From Nemertoderma westbladi (taxonomy: Eukaryota; Xenacoelomorpha; Nemertodermatida; Nemertodermatidae), in NCBI GenBank assembly GCA_032718475.1, contig JAUCBJ010009108.1, forward strand, positions 1 to 62,000: a stretch of DNA of 62,000 nt, in the 5' to 3' direction. The position numbers and the translations under genes were made by a program. Every line of letters starts with the position of its first letter. Position 1 is the stretch's first letter. Under the pieces are notes generated by a model, which saw nothing but the letters and a program-made list of their open reading frames with translations, did no database searches and was not told where the DNA came from. Of this stretch, positions 38,401-48,080 are shown one piece after another.

Positions 38401-38672
38401 CTACATACTCCTGTACTCTAGTTAATTTTATCCGGGAGGTGAATTTTTAGGGGGTGGAAATTTTCTGCTATACCGGCCCATAACTATAACCTTTATAGGC
38501 CTACAATAAATAAATATACCGATACCGGTACAGCGGTAGCTTAATTAAATAAGCAAATGTGAATTGAAAACAGGTGTACCGGTAAGTGGTAACTTGGTAG
38601 GGAATCGGTTACCGTACGCATTCGTCCCCGGAACTTGGAAAAGGAAAGACAACAAAGTAAATAGAAACTAAC

Positions 38673-39266
38673 CTCCACCAATTCGTCTTTAAGATCCGCA
38701 TCCAAGGAGAACAACTTTGGGATTGCGTGGGCGGCTGTCTTCCGAACATATGGCGACATGTCCCGAACCGACTCTTTGATACTCAACATTAGAATTGGAG
38801 CGATCATCGGGACTCTAATCGAGCTCAGCACCCGAAGAGCGGACGCCCTAATCAACTGGTTCGGGTCTCGCAACCCCTTCTGGAACGTGCTGATAGACAA
38901 AAGCGCTAGATCTTGTTGTTCCTCCGCATATCGGACTAGATAAACGTAAACTAATTTTTTTATTTCGATGTTTTTACTGACGACATTTTTTACGACAGCG
39001 GGGAATAGTTCGGAGGCGTCTTTTCCCCGAGCAACCATCCCAACTATTCGCTTCATCGCGTCGAGTTTAAGGTTGTCTTTCGATCCATCAAGCATTTCTT
39101 TGAGGTCCTCGTGTTTCTTGTAGTCGGAAGCGAATATGGCACCGCTAGCTGGGTCCGCTTGGGAAGTCCCGTGAGAATCTCCCCCCTCCGACAGGGGACC
39201 AGTTGGGCGGCCACCGCCGTTGCTGTAGGAGTTGAGTCCTGATACGAAATCTACTTGATTAGCCAT
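38673..39266 (-). CDS. AP3B1: AP-3 complex beta subunit, first coding exon
   Basis: Minus-strand frame of 198 codons from ATG at 39266, in good Kozak context (G at -3 and +4). After a variable Gly/Ser-rich start (about residues 1-45) it matches the adaptin N-terminal trunk: [80 protein letters not shown] and a [20 protein letters not shown] segment, that is, armadillo-like alpha-solenoid repeats. AP-3 beta is a large subunit of the heterotetrameric coat adaptor that sorts cargo from endosomes or the trans-Golgi to lysosomes and related organelles. The exon ends at donor GAG|GTTAGT, and the protein continues in the exon at 36372. Only the first about 258 residues of a protein usually over 1000 long lie in view. 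Symbol is by family; an invertebrate would normally have a single AP3B gene. Confidence 0.95.
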
Positions 39267-39780
39267 GACGATGATAGTTTAACAGCTTAATGAACAATGG
39301 ACAGGCCTAAGTTGACGTTAGGTTTAGGTCAGTAGGTACCCGACTCAGCAGTTCAGTGCTACAGTGCTTAGTCAGTCAGTCAGTCTCAGACAGTCGACTC
39401 TCCTCTGGCAGAATGGTCTGGCTGTCTGGAAGGCAAAAAGTGTATACAATGTATAGGCCCTACAATGTAGTTCAAATCGTGTAAGGCGTAAGGTGTAAGG
39501 CTGTAAGGGGCGCACATGATGTGCAAAATAAAACAAAGCATGGTGGGGCGAGCCACGCATTGCAGCATTGAGCGGGGTCTGATCAGTCAGAGCAGTCAGA
39601 GAAATAGAGTCAGAGTACAGGAGTACATTACAATCTTATGACTATGAGTTTTAATGCAGCTTTTGCAGTTTTGTGTTCAAAAAAAAACAAAAAAATGGTC
39701 CCAAGCCCGCAAAATTATAGAGGGAGAACTCAATAAAGTTGCTAGACTGTGTAGACAGGGACAGCCTGACTGCAAAGCCT
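39267..39780 (-). promoter_or_regulatory. upstream region of AP-3 beta (5' UTR and promoter expected)
   Basis: Directly upstream of the start codon. A transcription start cannot be placed by eye. A GTGGGGCGAGCCACG word at about 39542 matches the terminal motif of the repeat family at 14.3 and 26.6 kb, so part of this region is repeat-derived. Confidence 0.35.
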
Positions 39781-39888
39781 TTCTTAACAGGTTAGCTGCG
39801 GATTGAGCACCGGTGCACAATTCGTGTTTTAACTTTACTGCGGCAGGTTTTACTCCCTGTCAACTTCTTACTGCGGATTGAGGGGCAG
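39781..39888. repeat. GCGGATTGAGCACCGGTG repeat, left copy
   Basis: GCGGATTGAGCACCGGTGCA near 39798 and GCGGATTGAGG near 39870 have several relatives at 41130-41400, including inverted ones. ACCGGT is palindromic. Confidence 0.6.
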
Positions 39889-40020
39889 AGGGGTCCTACT
39901 AAATACTACAAAAAGCACAAAACAAGCACAAAAAAGTCAAGAAAAGCCACACAAAAAAGCACAAAAAAGCACAAAAAAAGTAAAAAAAAAGCACAAAAAA
40001 GTAAAAAAAAGCACAAAAAA
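39889..40020. repeat. (GCACAAAAAA)n minisatellite
   Basis: Irregular repeats of AGCACAAAAAA and AGTAAAAAA, preceded by GGTCCTACTAAATACTAC. The whole block is repeated in inverse orientation at 40978-41133. Confidence 0.9.
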
Positions 40021-40042
40021 ACATTCTCACATCAAGAGACAT

Positions 40043-40062
40043 GGGGGGGGGGGGGGGGGGGG
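40043..40062. repeat. poly-G tract, 20 bases
   Basis: Uninterrupted G run between the minisatellite and ordinary sequence. Confidence 0.95.
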
Positions 40063-40977
40063 CGAAAATATAAGAGATATTGTTACAGACACCCCCCTCA
40101 TACGAAGGTAACCCATACGCCTATGATTGATTAATTTGCAATGTTCTGACCTACAGTATGTAAATAACCATAATAAATATAATAAGAAAATAAACATAAT
40201 AAAACACATACAGTATAGATTAATAGCTTAATAAAACTACAGTAAATTACGATCGTGGGAAAGAACACCCAGGATCTAAGGCACTCATGGGGGTCGTTAA
40301 TTAAGGTAAAATAAAATAGAATATTGACATATAAGATAAGTACGCATGAACTCCTAAACAACATTGCAAACAATCTGGCAGTTATAGAAATTTCAAAGTA
40401 TACAGTAGTGTTACAACAGCAGTGGTTAAACCCAGGCAGGAACTGTGTTTCCAACAGACGCAGATATCGTAACCAAGGCAGTTCCGACCTAAGCGAGATT
40501 CTTGCAAGTATGACTATGACTAATATCATCATACTTGTCCTCAGACGTTATCGATCTGTCGATCACCCACTCGAGAGGTTCGGGCAGACCGTGATGTGAT
40601 AATTGTACAGTATGTCGATTTATCGGTGAATAAATTAAAGTAATTAACCAGAACGCTGATAAGTTGACATAATGTGACAATAACAACAATAACAATAGAC
40701 TTTAGTCTATTAGGCCTACAGTCTGACAGTATTATAAGTTCTATCCTGATATTTGAATTGAACCATCTTTACATTCTGACATTAGCCTGATATTGCACTT
40801 GGGTGCTCGTGGTAGGGCTGTACCTATGTAAGTGCTCGTGCTGGTGCTCACTCACTGGCAGCTATATGACATGAAAGCATACTGGACATGTGATTATCCT
40901 TCCGGTAGCCTAGACACTACTGCACTACATGATATTGCTTCTATCATCTGTTCTATTACAAGCTCAATAAACGATCA
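40063..40977. other. no gene recognised
   Basis: Sequence between two inverted minisatellite blocks. Open frames are short and without motifs. Confidence 0.4.
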
Positions 40978-41133
40978 GTTTGCTTTTTTGTGCTTTTTTT
41001 TACTTTTTTGTGCTTTTTTTTTACCTTTTTTGTGCTTTTTTGTGCTTTTTTTGTGCTTTTTTGTGCTTTTCTTGACTTTTTTGTGCTTTTTTGTGCTTGT
41101 TTTGTGCTTTTTGTAGTATTTAGTAGGACCCCG
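40978..41133. repeat. (TTTTTTGTGC)n minisatellite, inverse of 39889-40020
   Basis: Mirror of the left block down to its edge: GTAGTATTTAGTAGGACC here against GGTCCTACTAAATACTAC there. Confidence 0.9.
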
Positions 41134-41400
41134 GATTGAGCACCGGTGAACATGACCTGTGCAACCCTGTAGTGCGGAGCTATTTTGGCGTGGCCAGCCT
41201 TTAGTGCGGAGGCTATAAGTTGAGCACCGGCTGACCGGTGCTCAAATACATCATACATCAGATGTTGTCATATTCCTGTATTCGGTATCGTATCTGTGAC
41301 CTTTGTATGACTCATATATACATTTTGTTGGGTTTGTGCACCGGTGCACAATCCGCACTACATAAGTGCCAGTGCGGATTGAGCGCCGGTGCTCAATACA
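41134..41400. repeat. ACCGGTG repeat cluster, right copy
   Basis: GGATTGAGCACCGGTG (41134), TGAGCACCGGCTGACCGGTG (about 41220), TGCACCGGTGCACAATCCGC (about 41337) and GCGGATTGAGCGCCGGTGCT (about 41373), in both orientations. Confidence 0.65.
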
Positions 41401-41556
41401 CAATATTTCCACTTACAGACTTATATAAATATGGCGGGATTTTTAAAATGCTCTACTGTAGCATTAGCTATTCTGCTATTAGGCCTATTTGATTTAGTTC
41501 ATTGTTAGTTAAGCAATAACATGTATTTCATGCTTTCATAACATGCTTTTCAGGGC

Positions 41557-41640
41557 TCGATCGGAGCTCCGGCATCCGGCTCCGGCCATTTTGGCACCTC
41601 CGGCTCCTGCTCCGGCTCCGGTAAAAATATTGCCGGAGTT
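41557..41640. repeat. degenerate CTCCGG hexamer repeat ending CCGGTAAAAAT
   Basis: GGAGCTCCGG start, multiple CTCCGG words, then CTCCGGTAAAAATATTGCC. Same architecture as 36044-36125 with TTCCGG replaced by CTCCGG. Confidence 0.7.
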
Positions 41641-42452
41641 AATTTTTTAATAAAGTATTATATTTCTGACCTAGCACAGTACAGCAGCAGTAGCACCAGC
41701 CTGCCAGCACCAGGCAGAGAGTGAGACTGAGACACGAGACAGCACGACAACAGACATGCTGACATGCTGACATGCGTTTATCAGACCAACAGCCAGACAG
41801 CACAGCAACACAATAACAACTGCTGAACTGGCCATGCAGGACAGCAGGCAGGCAGGAGGCAGATTGGAAACTCACACTGCCTGCCAGCCTGCACTGGCTG
41901 ACTGAAACTGGTCATTTATTTACGTATTTAACCTTACAGCCTTCTGGCCTTACTGCCTTGTGCTGTTAGGAAGTACAGACTGACAGAAGTAGGCAGGTAG
42001 GCTATCACAGTTCCAGCTATCAGCTCGTCAGTTAGGCCTATTATTCGCAATAATTTTTATTGTCCGTTTAAATCCTTTTTTTGTCCTTTTTTTTATTTTT
42101 TATGTCCTCCAAAAGTCTAATGTTAGGTTCCATGCTACCGGTTTCTCTACTGCTGTTCTCTCAGGCTATCAGTACCGGTATTCAGGTATTAGTATATATA
42201 GCACTATTTTGCTGTATTGTATGTACAGATGTAGGTATAAAGAAAGGTATTTCTGTATTTTAGTACCGGTACCGGCACCGGTACTGCTATAGGCCTACTG
42301 TGTAGCCTACCATTTAAATACGGTAATGGTAGGCCTACCGGTTGTGCTAATAAATTTTAAATAATTGATAGGCCAAACTGGATTGCAGGATTGTGGAAAA
42401 TGTGGATATACCTTTCACATAATTTAGGCCTATTACTGTATTAGTTTTATCG
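41641..42452. other. low-complexity and palindrome-rich region, no gene
   Basis: CAGCA/GACA-rich tract (41680-41900), then several TACCGGTA and TAGGCCTA palindromes (42130-42345). Confidence 0.5.
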
Positions 42453-43090
42453 TCTCTGTAACATGCTCCTTTCCCTCAATTAGTTAAATGATTGTTTATT
42501 GTTTTGGTTAGAAAATCCCGCCTCTGTAACCTACCCCTTTCCCTCAATTAGTTAAATGATCGTTTATTGTTTTGGTTAGAAAATCCCGCCTCTGTAACCT
42601 GCTCCTTTCCTTGAATTTGTAAAGTGACCGTTTATTGTTTTGATTAGAAAGGCCCGCCTCTGTAACCTGCCCCTTTCCCTCAATTAGTTAAATGATCGTT
42701 TATTGTTTTGGTTAAGAAAATCCCGCCTCTGTAACCTGCTCCTTTCCCTCAATTAGTTAAGTGATCGTTTATTGTTTTGGTTAGAAAATTCCGCCTCTGT
42801 AACCTGTCCCTTTCCCTCAATTAGTTAAATGATCGTTTATTGTTTTGGTTAGAAAATCCCGCCTCTGTAACCTGCTCCTTTCCCTCAATAAGTTAAGTGA
42901 TCGTTTATTGTTTTGGTTAGAAAATCCCGCCTCTGTAACCTGCTCCTTTCCCTCAATTAGTTAAGTGATCGTTTATTGTTTTGGTTAGAAAATCCCGTCT
43001 CTGTAACCTGCTCCTTTCCCTGATTTGGTAAAGTGACTGTTTATTGTTTTGGTTAGAAAACTCGGCCTTAACTTGCTCCTTTCCATCAAT
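42453..43090. repeat. tandem repeat of about 69 bp, about 9 copies
   Basis: CTCTGTAACCTGCTCCTTTC begins each unit (42453, 42522, 42590 and onward), followed by CCTCAATTAGTTAA and a GTTTATTGTTTTGGTTAGAA block. Divergence is modest and rises toward the right end. Confidence 0.95.
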
Positions 43091-43689
43091 TGGTAATTGT
43101 TTTTGGCTATAAAATGAGTGTTTTATTGATACGTCATGTGGTAATCGATTATCGACAAAAACGACAAACTTTTAAATATAGAGTCTTTTTACCACAGGCT
43201 CATATGGAAATCTATCTCATAGTCTATAAATCATGGAATCATGGAATGTTTTGGCACAGGCATAATGAAATCAACTGTCTGGCAGTCCAGAAATCAGCAG
43301 TCTGACAGTTTGAAGAAATACATACATAAAAAGTCATTAAAAGGACAATAAAAGTCATTAAAAGGACAACAAAAGTCATTATGCATAATTCGTAAAAAAA
43401 AAATGACAAAAAAGTCAAATAAAAGGACATAAAAAATCACTGCCGTTATTATTGCTATTGGGCAGTCAGTTTATTTATTTACATCTGATATTAATTGCTG
43501 TATTGTATAAGCTATTTATATTACAGTATATTATATTATTTGGATAGAGACACCGCTGTCATAGAAGGGTATAAATAAAACTGCACATAATAAAACAAGA
43601 TAAAGTTGTACAGTAACCTAGCAACAGCCATACCCCATACACTAGCTCAAATGACCCAACTCTATCCCAACACTAGCGATAACACAATA
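43091..43689. other. no gene recognised
   Basis: Contains short AAAAGTCATTAAAAGGACAA repeats (43325-43435), whose inverse words occur near 42060-42110. Confidence 0.4.
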
Positions 43690-44410
43690 AAATATAAAGG
43701 CATCTTCCCATATTCTTATATTCAAAATATATCAAACCTACACGAAACTACACTCCCCTAATAGAAAGCTTCTATAATGATCTCATATTGGAGCAATGCA
43801 GCGCAGACAACTATCAGAGTGCGCTTACTACTTGGGATGAATTAAACTGCGCAACAATCTTCGACTATATGATTGGCTATTTGGTTCTAGACGTTACCCT
43901 ATTGGCTGATACCTTCGAGCAGTTCCGATCCCTCTGTCTTACTAATTATGGACTCTAACCCGTAATGTACTTCACCGCTCCGGGTTTAACTTACGACGCG
44001 GCACTGAAATTCATGGAATCAGAAATTCATTTATTATCAGACGCTTCCATCTACTCGGACTTTGAAACAAATATTAGGGGTGGTCTAGTATTCTTGAATT
44101 CACATTCCGTAGACGCAAATATTCCCGATAGACCCGACTACGATTCCAGTCTCCCTGAGAAATATCTAATACCCATCGATGCAAACAACCTTTATGGCTG
44201 TGCCCTGAGCCAGAAACTTCCCTATGCTAATATTAAACTCGTAACTACCCCCATAGACCTAGCTACAGTAGACGCGAGTGGGGACACTGGTTATTATTGC
44301 ATAGTTGATCTACATATCACCCGGAAGAAATTCACGATCTGACTGCCGATCTGCCTCGAGGAGCGGGGAAGATGTCAGTCCCTAAATCCATTCTTAGCGA
44401 ATACACGGTG
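43690..44410 (+). pseudogene. Polinton/Maverick protein-primed DNA polymerase B fragment
   Basis: Plus-strand remnant of the palm part of a family-B, protein-primed DNA polymerase as carried by Polintons and adintovirus-like elements. Landmarks: KGIFPYSYI and HETTLP near 43700-43760, a YLVLDVTLLADTFEQFR segment near 43880-43930, YFTAPGLTYDAALKF near 43970 and YLIPIDANNLYGCALSQ near 44162-44215 (Asp and NLYG of polymerase motif A). Broken by a frameshift near 43757, an in-frame TAA at 43956-43958 and another frameshift near 44335. The catalytic motif that should follow further on is lost, because Penelope-like sequence begins at about 44405. Non-functional. Polymerase of a self-synthesising transposon; its packaging ATPase remnant lies beyond the LTR element. 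Confidence 0.85.
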
Positions 44411-45076
44411 TCGATATGTCGATGACAGTTGGACTGTTGTAGATCCTAACCAATGGGGGTGTGAACCCTATTAGACAATTTAAATTCGTTACATCCGGAT
44501 ATTAAATTTACAGTTGAATACCAAAACGTTAAGGGACAGTTACCTTTTTTGGACGTACTAATTGGTTTAGTTGATGGTACTTGTTATTGGTTATTTGGTT
44601 AATTGGTTATTGGTTATATATTGGTTAATTGGTTATTCTCGACTGACGTTTATCAAAAACCTACCCACCCCACTCAAACTTACTTTGTACCGGGGCAGAA
44701 GTTGGCATCTTTTCTGCTAAAAGGTCATAAACCGATGACTGATCATAGGGGCGTACTATATAGAATCCCATGCGAATGTGAGCTAAGATATATAGGTGAA
44801 AATAAATACAGTATGGATATCCGTTTAACGCAACATAACAGTGACGTAAGACACGAAAAGTACAAAGCATCGGATCTAGCAGCTCACCATGTGGATACTG
44901 GTCATGTGCCAAGTTTTGAGTTAGCAGAAGTCATAGGTAGACAAACCCAGTAACATAGGAGAAAAATCTTAGAAAGTCTTAATATCCGATTATTAGGGGA
45001 CAAAGCTATTAATAAAAGGACATCGGTGGATGTTGACCATTTAAGTGTAGGGGCATTACAAAAATATATGAACTAA
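44405..45076 (+). pseudogene. Penelope-like element fragment: RT end plus GIY-YIG endonuclease
   Basis: Plus strand. RT motif C RYVDDSWTVVDPNQWG (about 44408-44460), then LNSLHPDIKFTVEY and GQLPFLDVLI (about 44485-44565), then DVYQKPTHPTQTYF (about 44650) and a GIY-YIG nuclease domain: GVLYRIPC, LRYIG, and a conserved Arg in SMDIRLTQH (about 44750-44840). The tail reads RRKILESLNIRLLGDKAINK in frame after a TAA at about 44951. Frame changes near 44460 and 44610, with sequence missing between the RT and the endonuclease. Penelope-like elements prime on target DNA with an RT related to telomerase and use this nuclease. Here it abuts the Polinton polymerase fragment with no spacer. Dead copy. 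Confidence 0.87.
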
Positions 45077-45305
45077 TATTAGGAGTATATTTGAGTGTAT
45101 GTGTGGGTGAATTTTTTCTTTCTGTGATTGTGCCAATTGTTTGTATTATACTGTATGTTTAGTACTGTAGTTGTGGTCTCATGTTATTGTTTTTGTATTA
45201 TACTCCTTTCGTGCTATAATATACTTTAAGTTACTGTATGGTGGTTATTTGTCTTGTCAGTCAGTGCATTAGTTATTTTCAGTATTTTGCAGTATTACTA
45301 CTTAG
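45077..45305. other. flank of the LTR element, probable Penelope-like 3' region
   Basis: AT-rich, T-rich stretch with no coding signal between the end of the GIY-YIG frame and the LTR element. Confidence 0.35.
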
Positions 45306-45310
45306 GTTAG
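45306..45310. repeat. target-site duplication GTTAG, left
   Basis: GTTAG directly outside the left LTR, identical to 57159-57163. Five bases is the usual duplication length for BEL/Pao and several other LTR elements. Confidence 0.92.
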
Positions 45311-46553
45311 TGTTCGCGCTTTTGAAGACCTTTAGCAGTTTAACCTACCAAAATTTATATGTCTTTTAGTCAATTAAAACCACTTTAGCATACGACAATA
45401 TTTTATGCTAATACGCAAAACACTAGCCGAAATCAGCCCATGCGCGATCATTCACCCGATGGATCTACACCCGGGAGACTGAATTCGGATGCTTAAATTT
45501 TATTATTGCAGTGTAAGGTTGCAGTGTATACCTACTGTATTATTCGATAGATCGTTAATAATTAATCTCTGACAGATATTATTGGCTTTCTGGAAATATT
45601 AACAGTTCCTTTAGGACGTGGCGCTTTATCTATTTAAACAGAACTAAGACTTATACTAAAACGCAACGATACTGCTTATGATTGAAGTATAAAGCGTATT
45701 CTTTAGGAAATACTTTGTTACCAATCACAATCATACACACTATTCTGCCGACCGTCAGTATATTTGATCACACATAAAGAGAGCAGCAATTGACTCACGT
45801 AGGGTCTGCTAAATAACATTGGATTCAATACACACCACATTAATATAAATCGCAATTGTTATGTATAGCCGGTCTCTCTAACCTGTAGTGTATCAAGAAA
45901 ATTGGGAATTTGGGTGATTTATCCGTATTATCCAAAGAGCAATATTTCCATCAACAAATAGGTACAATTAATAACTGACGGTAAAATAACAGTACAAACA
46001 ATATGATTAATGCAATTAAATTAAGTGAGCATGTTAATTAGTGAGTTATTGAGATTAGTTAGGTAACAGTTTATACTTTCGATAATTTAAGCAGTTTTAC
46101 TAGAGTTTCTAGAGCCGGTGTTTCTGGCTTAGACAGCAATAACAACAAAGTATCAAGTAAAAACAGTAAGACTGAACACTCTCCTTATGATCGGCCGAAA
46201 AGCTACACGTCGACAGGAAAAATCGCTCTGATTGGCTCAAGCCAAACAAAGAACCATGCGTCCAATGGCTGTTTCCATGTCAGCAACCAGCTGTTAGATG
46301 TCGTAATATGAATCATCACGGCTAAGCTGTGAAAGGTAGTTGGTGCATTGCAGGTTTTTTGCCTTACCATGTCCGCCAAAACACGTATATAGCAGAATGA
46401 CTTTTATGTCCGTTAAAACACCTGTAACGGTACCTTGCGGGCGAGGGGAATATATATACAGTTAGAGAACCTTTTTAGAGTATTCCAGCGCCTGGGGGGA
46501 AACTGGATTGCGAAGCAAAAAGGGGCCAGTTATATCCCACAGAAGCTTTTACA
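45311..46553 (-). repeat. LTR, left copy (3' LTR of the element)
   Basis: 1243 bp, starting TGTTCGCGC and ending CTTTTACA on the plus strand, with TG...CA termini. Matches 55916-57158 with one base difference noticed. Polyadenylation and promoter signals are expected inside but not placed. Confidence 0.96.
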
Positions 46554-46575
46554 CCGCTCCCAGAAAATGGGATTT
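46554..46575 (-). promoter_or_regulatory. putative polypurine tract
   Basis: On the minus strand TTCTGGGAGCGG directly precedes the 3' LTR, the position where plus-strand DNA synthesis is primed in LTR elements. The purine run is short. Confidence 0.5.
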
Positions 46576-46631
46576 GAGTCTATAAATATACAAAAATCAC
46601 AGTTTCTAATATACGTAAATACTCTAAACAG

Positions 46632-48080
46632 TTAGTCTTTCTTGCGCGGACGGCGTTTACGCAGTTTTTTAAAGCTAGCAAGAGTCCTTTTCTCTTTGGG
46701 GCGAGCCACTTTACGAGGAGGGCTATAACTCCTGGGTGAAGGGTGCAATATGATTGCATCAGAAGGTATGGGATTGCGATCGGTATATCCGCCGGTCGAA
46801 GTACCGGGTTGATTGACATCAACGTCCGGGGAGAGGGGTCTAACGGCTTTGAGAGCTCGTTTCAAGACAGCCGCTCTTACGGGTCCTTTACGAGTGGTCT
46901 GAACGAGGGCCGTGGGTGGACCATAAGTAGTTAGAAACTTCCTTGGTTTAATGGTTCTTTCCAACTCGCGTTCGCGGGCTCGATACTCGTAGGGCCGTCG
47001 ATATACTTCCTGTAACTCGGGGTGTGAGTTGACAAATAAGTCTCCATAGGCCGGATCTTGACGGATAAAGTTTATTAAGTTGTACGAATTGATGTCACTC
47101 GGATTAATGCTCCTGAGAAATTTGCGTACATATTTGGTTGAAATACATTCTCCAACGCGCTTCAATAGTTCATAACTTGATATGCGTAATTTCTGTTCGA
47201 CAGAAGCGAATAGATAAGGATGTAACGCATAAACTCCTTCGTAAGCGCGTCCGGGATAATAGCGATGGCGCGAATCACAATATAAATCAGTGTTCGCTTC
47301 CCAAGCTCTGATGTAACGTAGTGTGATCATTTCATCTACGCTTTCCAAATCGTGATTAAAAGGGCAATTGAAACTGGCATGTCCCTTTAGTTGACAATGG
47401 TGACATTGAGTCATAAATTGAGGGCAAACCGCAAAAATGTGCAAATTATTAAATCTGCAATACGCGCAATAAATTTCCATCGCCGGTTGTTCGTGGAAAT
47501 AGGAACAGCGGACGTTTGTGTCCATGGGCGTAACATGGTCTCTCGATGCGCATAACCGACAACGTTGCCGAGAAACATAGTTGGCATGGCGATAATCGTA
47601 CGCAGTGAGACACTGTGGACCTTGATACCATTCTAGGATGTAATCGTTGTCGCTGTTCCGAGCGCGATAGGCTGAATCTCCTCAGATTCTAGACATATTG
47701 GTTCGTCTTCCCAGTCTGTTACGAATAGAATTTTCGTGATCTATTCTCGGTTTATCGTTACGACGCCGCTGGGTGTGATATTTAAATAGAACCATTTCCC
47801 CTTCGGTGTCTACATCGTCCGTATCATGTAAATCGATAGGATGGCCGGTAGTTAAGAAGTCCATATACGTACCATCACGATGCGTATAGCGAGCGGTTAA
47901 TTTTCGATAGTCCAATTCACGCGTAAGTTGCTCTTGGGACATCGGCAGTTCGATATAACGACTATCGTCCTCCGTAATAGTCGGATCGACTTCACCGCGT
48001 ATCAAGCTATCCACAAACGCTTGTAAAGGTAGAGTATATCGCTCTCTAATACCAAGGTCATCTTCTATCAATTCCGTCAT
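46632..48080 (-). CDS. extra zinc-knuckle protein of the LTR element, interrupted by one in-frame TGA
   Basis: The frames 48080-47682 (132 codons) and 47525-46632 (297 codons) are in the same phase, and the sequence between them is open, so they form one frame of about 482 codons broken only by TGA at 47682-47684. The N-terminal part is acidic (LTTGHPIDLHDTDDVDTEGE). After the TGA come three zinc-knuckle-like motifs: CRLCASRDH with a later Cys, CAYCRFNNLHIFAVC (CX2CX5HX4C) and CHHCQLKGHASFNC, an exact CX2CX4HX4C retroviral-type knuckle. The C-terminus is strongly basic (KKLRKRRPRKKD), fitting nucleic-acid binding or nuclear import. No membrane segment, so not a classic env. It lies where env sits in other LTR elements, 78 bp before the 3' LTR. 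Family not recognised. The TGA may be read through, may be a recent mutation, or the second part may start internally at 47525. Confidence 0.7.

Larger units (their letters stand above)
36373..38672 (-). other. AP-3 beta intron, 2.3 kb, carrying a LINE
   Basis: Bounded by donor GAG|GTTAGT at the right and acceptor TTTAAG|G at the left when read on the minus strand. It is phase 0. The LINE remnant inside has the same orientation as the gene. Confidence 0.85.

Noticed and set aside
39878-41258. Lys/Ser/Thr-rich and Phe/Leu/Cys-rich frames
   Set aside because: Translations of the GCACAAAAAA minisatellites.
46632-48080. Envelope glycoprotein of the LTR element
   Set aside because: The position fits, but there is no signal peptide, no membrane segment and no fusion-type hydrophobic stretch; zinc knuckles and a basic tail point to a nucleic-acid-binding protein.
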